Shown: positions 44,114 to 64,000 of the stretch, in pieces
How the letters are laid out: each line of letters begins with the position of its first letter
Position numbering within the stretch: position 1 is the stretch's first letter
Source: Cristatella mucedo
Lineage: Eukaryota > Bryozoa > Phylactolaemata > Cristatellidae
DNA length: 64,000 nucleotides
Direction of reading: 5' to 3'
NCBI GenBank assembly: GCA_009760855.2
Contig: WPIO01000064.1
Location: forward strand, 1,627,501 to 1,691,500
Program-made: the position numbers and the translations under genes
The notes under the pieces: generated by a model
Told to the model about the DNA's origin: nothing
Seen by the model: only the letters and a program-made list of their open reading frames with translations
The model's database searches: none

Positions 44114-44290
44114 CAGGTTCCCGGGAAGGTTCTAGAAGGTTCCCGGGAAGGTTCCCAGGTTCCCGGGAAGGTTCTAGAAGGTTCCCGGGAAGGTTCTAGA
44201 AGGTTCCCGGGAAGGTTCTAGAAGGTTCCCGGGAAGGTTCTAGAAGGTTCCCAGGTTCCCGGGAAGGTTCTAAAAGGTTTTCGGATTCCC
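44114..44290 (+). repeat. 22-bp minisatellite of heat-shock-element-like modules
   Basis: The unit is GGTTCTAGAA followed by GGTTCCCGGGAA. Perfect TTCTAGAA cores start at 44130, 44172, 44194, 44216 and 44238, with a damaged one at 44268. Each core reads GAAnnTTCnnGAAnnTTC when its neighbours are included, which is the alternating pentamer pattern bound by heat-shock factor. Confidence 0.85.
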
Positions 44291-44299
44291 GGGAGAGTG

Positions 44300-47200
44300 C
44301 GACGCTACGCGAAGAAGACAACAGCCAGTCCAATGGCGTCACTTATGGCGTCACTTTGTGGTGTCCTACTGCAGTAGCTGTGGTTGAACTGCGGTTGCGA
44401 AAGCGTCCCCGACTGTTCGATCGATGCCGGCGACCCTATGCCTTCATACGCTTGGCCACCTAGGGTGATGGCACTAGTTAAGCCTAAAAAGAAGCAAATT
44501 CTGCCTGTGGCGGAGATAAGCCAGCTAACCCATTCACCTTTGTATTTTCATTCATGCCAGCCACGACACCTGCACGGTCACACCACTACGACCGCGTCGA
44601 ACGGCTCCGGCACGAGTCTTTCCGCAATCGCAACGCATGCACCGCGCGCTAGATAAACCCAGCGGTCGCGCGACCGCGGCTCGCGGAAATAGCATGCCTC
44701 TACGAATGGCCGGCGCGATTCGCAGGGAGCGACTGCGCGCGAACGCAGGATGTGGCAAGGTCGCTGAGGGTAATTATATTTATATTGATTATAATATAAT
44801 TATAATTGAATTATAATGCTTTTTAATATTAATATTATACAATATTATTATCATTAACAGATATCAGGTAACCGAAGGCCTTTAGCAGCGTTGGTGCAGC
44901 CCATGTACTGTACGTGGTCGTGCATTTTATGACGACGCCGCTCGCTCACGCGTAACGACGCGCTTGGTCAAAGTCCTGCTGTAAATCGTTGACTCGGTAC
45001 ATTCCCTAAACAGAGTGCTTGGATTTCAGTGAGCGCACAGTTCATAATTCAACCGTAACTCCGCGAAACCGCGACCGCCTATGCGCGTTTCGAGAGCTCA
45101 AAGCACGGTCGCTGAGGGGCGAGCGTGGCGGCAGGTAGGCCGCGTCGGCTGCGATGGGATAATGGTTCTGGCGCCGACCGCGTATGCGATGCTGGCGAGG
45201 TCAGCGGAATATTTGCGGTTGACCGTTCGGTCACGGGGGGGGGGGCGCGGCTTCCGTATTATGGGAAGTGCGGGCGCAGCTGGGCCGAACGTTCGGCACG
45301 CCTCGTACGGCCAGTCGATGTATGCTTTCGTTTCATAAGCGCGCATCAGTGCCGCTACCAATAGCAGCAGGAGCAGTAAATCTTATGAGCCGGCGTGAGC
45401 CGGCGCGCCAGCCGCGGGCTGGCTAACGCATATGTGGGCGCGGTCGCCGAGCGTTGCATGGGCTGCAGAGCAGAAAGAGCAGGTTTGGTGGTGCTACTAT
45501 ATTAATTAATTGTTTTTGATTCTAATGCAAATTATTCGTAACTCTTTCCGCCAGACCGGCGTAATTTGAAGACGAGCTCATTACCGCTTTATCGGAGGGC
45601 GGTCGGAGGTCCGGTTGACGTCACAACCGGAATCTCGACTGGACCGTCCTTATTAGCGGTCTCTTTCGCCGTCCGCCGCCAGCTCCCACGGCTGCCTTTA
45701 GCGCCTTTTAGATCGATCCTACGGATTACGGCTTGGGGTGAGCTAATAGAGTAACCCATACGCCGAGCAAGTATTATCGCTTTAAGCGCCCGAGTCGCGC
45801 GCTTGACGCGCGCAAAGCATCAGGCTGCGAAGCGCCTCTCTCTCGCGCGTGCTCGCCGCCGGTGCGCTTGCATCTTTCGTGCTAGTCTCGATTAACGAGT
45901 GGTTAGCGACGCGGAAAGCTAGTGGACGTTGCCTTTTCAGACCCGTAATTCAGCGCCGGCCTCCGCTGTTCTGACGCAGCGTCCGTTAGCTTCGCCGCGC
46001 CGAGTGGTTCATCGACGCCGCCGCAGCGTTTCCTGCTCAGTCGAGCTGCCGCTGCCTTCCGCTTTTTTCTCGGTAGCCGCTCGCCGCATTCTCGCCCTCA
46101 CCAGCCCGCCCGTCGCGCCCGCGCGCCGCGGCGAACTTGCGGCGGCGGGGGTCGCCGCCCGCTGCGGTCGTTGCCTCGCTCAGCTAACCGGGGTTTTGTG
46201 CGTCGGCTCGAGCGCTGGCCGAGATGGAGCCTGCAGCCCATCCGCCCTCCTCCCGCCAGCCAGCCAGCCAGCGCCGGCGCCCACACTCGCTGTGCGTCAT
46301 GCCCCCATTCGCTAAGCGGCGTCCGAAGCCAAACGCTTCTGCCAGGCAGAGACCTCTCGGCTTTGCCCGTGCGTCTCGTCTGCAGTGCTAAAAAGCATTG
46401 GCAGCCGCCAGTGTACGTGGTTATGCCGTTTTCGGATGTCCAACGCTAGCCCTAACTCCCGCGGCTGGCTGCTAATGATTATTTGCCCCCTTCGCTCGAG
46501 CAGGGCTCGAGTCGCGATCCCGGTTTCGCCCCAGACTTTGGGGGCGGCGGGTTTGCAAGCTGCCACGGATCGAGAGCATAGCAGCAGCTCATTTTGACCA
46601 GCGGGGAGGGAGGAGAGGGGAGTGTCGTCGTTTTTACGGCAGCCGTGCGTTCGATCGCATTAGCAAAATAAACACGGACGTGTTTCGATCGATCGATAGA
46701 TGCTGTTGGTCGCTCGTCCACGCGCGTTTTTAGCCAGGTGAATAATCCGGCCACTAGCCGTGCTCACCCGATGCTGTAGCAAGCAGCTTGCACTGTAAGT
46801 AGTCTACCCGTCCACGGCAGGCCGGCCGGCTGGCACGCTGGAGGCTGTTTGCCGGACTGCCGATTGCAGTTTTTAGTGTCATTCTAGTTAGGTGCTAGTT
46901 AAGTTCTAGTTATGGCTACACGGCCTTGAAGCCACGTGCGAAGGTGAGTAGGGCCTGCTTGACAGGTCCTCGTGCAGATGGCCTGCGGGCGGCCAAAACG
47001 AGGCTCGGCTGCACAAGTGGGCTGTAAGGTTCGACCGAGTGCGCTTGGGGGGGTTGGCTTACCGGAACCCAGATTTTCGTCTCACTTAAGAGTACCTCGG
47101 GAGTGTGTGTGGCTTTGTCGAAAGCTTGCCGAGTCGCTGGCAGGATGGCGGCCGTGGCATCTTGGATCTGCCTGTGCTCGGCTGCTACCACCCCATGTCT

Positions 47201-47570
47201 GCTCTGGTCCTTGTCTAGAGGCTCTGTGCAGAGCTGCGGCCTGTGCGGGCTGTGCAATGATTGCGCCTGCTGACTGCCAAGGCGTTGGACCTAGCTGGGT
47301 CAAGTGCTGTACTCGCTGAAGCCCGGTCGCTGGAAAGCTGTCTGAGAGTGTAAGTGCCGCACGAAACCGGATGCATTGGGAGAGTGAGCCGGTGTCGCCG
47401 CTATAGTGGGAGGGCAGTGAGCCGTGCTGCTCCAGGCTCGCGATCCCCTCGACTGGGACAGCTGAGGTCGGTCGAGCTGAGCAGCAGCAGCCACCAGCAC
47501 CTAAGAGGCGTGACCCTTGGCCTCGAAGCCCGTGTGTGCCAGCGTTCTGCCCACACCCTGCTGAGTGAGT
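44300..47570 (+). promoter_or_regulatory. CpG-dense region, candidate promoter/5' UTR zone of the PACSIN gene
   Basis: CpG dinucleotides are conspicuously frequent at 44560-44760 and 45060-46330 and thin out on both sides. An AT-rich, partly self-complementary patch interrupts at 44765-44870. No coding domain is seen in any frame. A strong donor-like AAGGTGAGTA at 46941-46950 could end a non-coding first exon. The start site itself cannot be read from sequence. Confidence 0.4.
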
Positions 47571-47577
47571 GAACCGT

Positions 47578-47578
<1 letters not shown>

Positions 47579-47639
<61 letters not shown>
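47579..47639 (+). repeat. (AC)n microsatellite
   Basis: About 60 bp of pure AC. Confidence 0.97.
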
Positions 47640-47643
<4 letters not shown>

Positions 47644-48074
47644 ATTCTTCTGCCCAGGCGACTGGTGCCAGTGCAGTCGCCCAATCCTCCTCATCAGCTG
47701 GAATTCGAACCGTTATCGCTCACTTTTTTGCCTGCCGTTGAGCCGATAGAAGGATGTGCAGTGTTCTTATTACGATGCCACGAAACGTAGATAGCGGTGG
47801 TGCCCGTGGCCACGCTTCAGTGCCGTTATTGCTGGCATCGCATATATGGGGGTGGGGTTAGGGGGAGGAGGTTTGCATGCTTTTGCCTCGTGGTGTTGCT
47901 ACCTCAGGTCGTAGCAGCAGTTGGAGAGGCAGCTAGCCATACTTGATTGTCCATTTTCGGCACACACCTGTTTGATCTGCCTGCCTTTTTTTGGTGCACA
48001 GCTGTGCCGTGTGGTCGGCTTTGGTGCGACTCACACCAAGCATCAGCTGTGCTCCTGCGTATGGACCGTGGGGC

Positions 48075-48935
48075 TGTCCAGTGGCTAATTGAACGACGGC
48101 AAAACCAACCTACTATTTATGGGCAAGCCAAGTGTGATTCAGAAATTAGAAAACCTAATGCTCAAAATCAGCTCTGCCAGCATATCTCCTGTTGAATCGG
48201 CACGTAATCTAGGCGTCCAGTTCCAAAGTGACCTTTCTTTAGACTTCCACATCAGCTCCACAATCAAGTCTGCCTACTATCAGCTACATAACGAAGCTGC
48301 AATTCAAGCTTGCTTAAGCAGGGATACTACATCTAATGTGGTCCATGCATTTGTGACATCCCATCTCGACTTCTGTAACTCAATGCTGGTCTACCGGCGT
48401 GTCAGGCACTCACAGTTAGTGCACAACTCTGCGGCTAGGCTAGTCTATCGTGAGTGTCATAGTTGCCACATCACACCACTTCTCGCCGACTAGCAATGGC
48501 TCCCAATCCAGCAGCTCATCAACTTCAGGGTTCTTTCACTCACTTTTAGGTCCCTTCGTTCTCTGGCTCCAGTCTACCTATCAGAACTACTCTCCCACAA
48601 AGTGAAGAAGAGAACAACCCGCCATTCTGACTCGAATCGTTTAGCCACATCCCGTAGGAACTTCAAAACCGTTCCTTACGAACACCACAACGTCCCCTGA
48701 CATAACGACATTTAAAAAGCTTATAAGCACCTGTTTATTACAGCATTTGGTGGGTCTTTGTGATTCGTCTCTCGTATGCATGTACCTGCTTATGCTGTGC
48801 CTACTGCTTGCCTATGTTACCACCAAGCATTCGATGATGCTTTCTATACAGCATTTGTGAAGCGCCTACAAATAGGTTCAATTCTCTGAGGCTGCTATAC
48901 AAGTGTATTATTTTTATTATTATTATATTGCTCTC
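48075..48935 (+). mobile_element. LINE family A 3' half
   Basis: The frame reads LLFMGKPSVIQKLENL, ISPVESARNLGVQFQSD, HISSTIKSAYYQL and SHLDFCNSM, then stops and shifts. The tail ends AAGCGCCTACAAATAGG... and ATT repeats at 48908-48927. It lies about 270 bp upstream of the PACSIN start codon. Confidence 0.85.
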
Positions 48936-49194
48936 AGTATGATTCTTGGCCACCCTTAGTCCTGCCTGAAGACTCTCTCATTCTTGGGCAGCTTCGTGGT
49001 GCGCAAATTTTCGCTCGGCGTTGCTGACAGTGGACGTGCAGTTTAAAGCTGGAAGCGATCTCTCATTATTCATTCCTTTTGGCAGGTTGCTTATGGTAGG
49101 CGTGCAGTGGTTGGACATAGGACTGCGTTTCGTGAGCTGCCCTCGGACGTAGAGACGAGTCTCGCTTCGCCGACCTGTCGTGGAAGTTGTGCAG

Positions 49195-62751
<13,557 letters not shown>

Positions 62752-62894
62752 GTAAGTCTACCTCTGTCACCTATGTCACGTTATGTTTGGTTGCCATGCT
62801 ATGTGTGCACGTGCATGTGTCACGTAATGTGTGTGTGTGTGCGCATGCGTGCGTGTGTGGGTGAGTGTGTGAATGACGTTATGTGTGTATCACG

Positions 62895-62898
<4 letters not shown>

Positions 62899-62952
<54 letters not shown>

Positions 62953-62965
62953 CTGTGCTACCCGT

Positions 62966-63019
<54 letters not shown>
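62899..63019 (+). repeat. (GT)n then (CT)n microsatellites
   Basis: GT at 62899-62951 and CT at 62967-63019, separated by 15 bp. Confidence 0.96.
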
Positions 63020-63021
<2 letters not shown>

Positions 63022-63084
63022 ATGCCATGTGCTCCATGCCTATCTATTCTATCCGTTCTATTGCATGTGATGAGGTATTCAGGC

Positions 63085-63921
63085 GACCTAGTGCTGATAA
63101 GTAAGGATTTTCGGCTACACAACACTGCCAAAATTCGCGCTTGCTTAGACAGGGATACTACATTTAAATTGGTCAAGCATTTATAACATCCCGTCTCGAC
63201 TTCTGTAACTTACTGCTAACTGGTCTACCGGCCTGTGAAATCAGGCTCTTACAGCTGGTGCAAACTTCTCCAGCTAGGCTTGTTGGTTGTGAGCGTCGCA
63301 GTTGCCACATCACACCACTTCTCCCCAACCTGCACTTGCCCCCAGTCAAGCATCGACTTTAAGGTTCTGTATCTCACATTTACGTCCCTTCATTCTTTGG
63401 CTGCAGCCTACCTATTAGATCCACTCCCCCAAGGCTAAGTATCATACTGTCCACTTTTCTTAATCAAGTCATTTACCTACACCTCGTACGAACCTCGAAT
63501 TCTTAGGAGACCGTGTCTTTAATTCGTCTGCTCCCAAAGCCTGGAACTCACTTTCGACTTTCGTCACGACATCCCCTGTCTTGACCACATTACAAAAGAA
63601 ACTAAAAACGCATATTTATCAGAGCATTTAGTGGGTTCCCGTGATTCGTTCTTTGTGTGCTTATGCATGCTGACACTGTGCATGTTGCCACTAACCACAC
63701 TTGCATGCTGACCCTGTGCATGTCACCCCTAACCATACCATGCTCGTTGATATTGAGTATGCTACCATTAACCATTTGATCATGCTTCCTAGCAAATGGT
63801 AAGTGCCTAGAGAGAGATTGAGATCTTTGAGGGTCATGTACAAATGTATTATTATTCTTATTATGTAGCAAATGTAAAGTGCCTAGAATGAGATTCAGTT
63901 CTCTGAGAGCACTATCAATTG

Positions 63922-63954
<33 letters not shown>

Positions 63955-63960
63955 GAACTG
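63085..63960 (+). mobile_element. LINE family A 3' half
   Basis: RT blocks with shifts (CLDRDTTFKLVK, SRLDFCN-type DNA, SWCKLLQLGL in a shifted frame), then AWNSL DNA, the ATGCTGACACTGTGCATG 3' untranslated blocks and two AAGTGCCTAGA tails, ending in (ATT)n at 63922-63954. The doubled tail suggests a second insertion at the end. Confidence 0.82.
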
Positions 63961-64000
63961 GGAAGGATAGCTGGAGCAGCATTGCTTTAGGCAGCGTGGG

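Noticed and set aside
44114-44290. CRISPR array
   Set aside because: Units are contiguous 22-mers without variable spacers, and the genome is eukaryotic.
46929-47684. Long GC-rich frames on both strands as exons
   Set aside because: Overlapping frames on both strands are expected in GC-rich DNA. No domain or conserved block was seen.

Overview
The window is metazoan nuclear DNA: small phase-matched exons, introns up to 7 kb, dense transposon remnants and long simple repeats. The two genes are animal-type (a laminin-G/EGF matrix protein and a PACSIN/syndapin F-BAR protein). The LINEs with ATT-type tails suit a marine invertebrate, possibly an early-branching one such as a sponge. I cannot name the species from the sequence. 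No virus, prokaryotic operon, CRISPR array or rRNA was seen.

Layout. (1) 903-22149, plus strand: the 3' part of a laminin-G/EGF gene. Eleven exons join in frame with no residual base into 639 residues plus a TAG stop. The domain order is LG1-EGF-LG2-EGF-LG3, as at the C-termini of perlecan, agrin and pikachurin. An AATAAA follows at 22560. Its introns hold L2/CR1-like LINE pieces, a LINE with an intact endonuclease segment that is interrupted by a nested insertion, SINEs, a candidate solo LTR and an array of seven E-boxes spaced exactly 8 bp apart. (2) 22.6-44 kb: intergenic transposon graveyard. It holds LINE families A and B, SINEs nested in LINEs, a hAT transposase remnant, two minus-strand Ty3/gypsy remnants (one ending in a TG...CA LTR), a 290-bp unclassified repeat and a 177-bp (AT)n tract. 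(3) 44.1-47.5 kb: a 22-bp minisatellite built of heat-shock-element-like TTCnnGAAnnTTC modules, then a CpG-dense stretch that is the best candidate promoter region for the next gene. (4) 49195-62751, plus strand: the first five coding exons of a PACSIN/syndapin gene, covering most of the F-BAR domain; the SH3 end lies beyond the window.

The two genes share a strand, but nothing indicates joint regulation or a shared pathway. One acts outside the cell in matrix or basement membrane; the other acts inside the cell in membrane curvature and endocytosis. The most notable points are three GC-AG introns among 15 splice donors, a SINE whose 3' tail copies that of a resident LINE (a probable SINE-LINE partnership), multi-layer nested insertions, and three short tandem arrays of transcription-factor-like sites (E-box, heat-shock element, ETS). 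Coordinates of transposon pieces are approximate; exon coordinates were checked for splice sites and phase.
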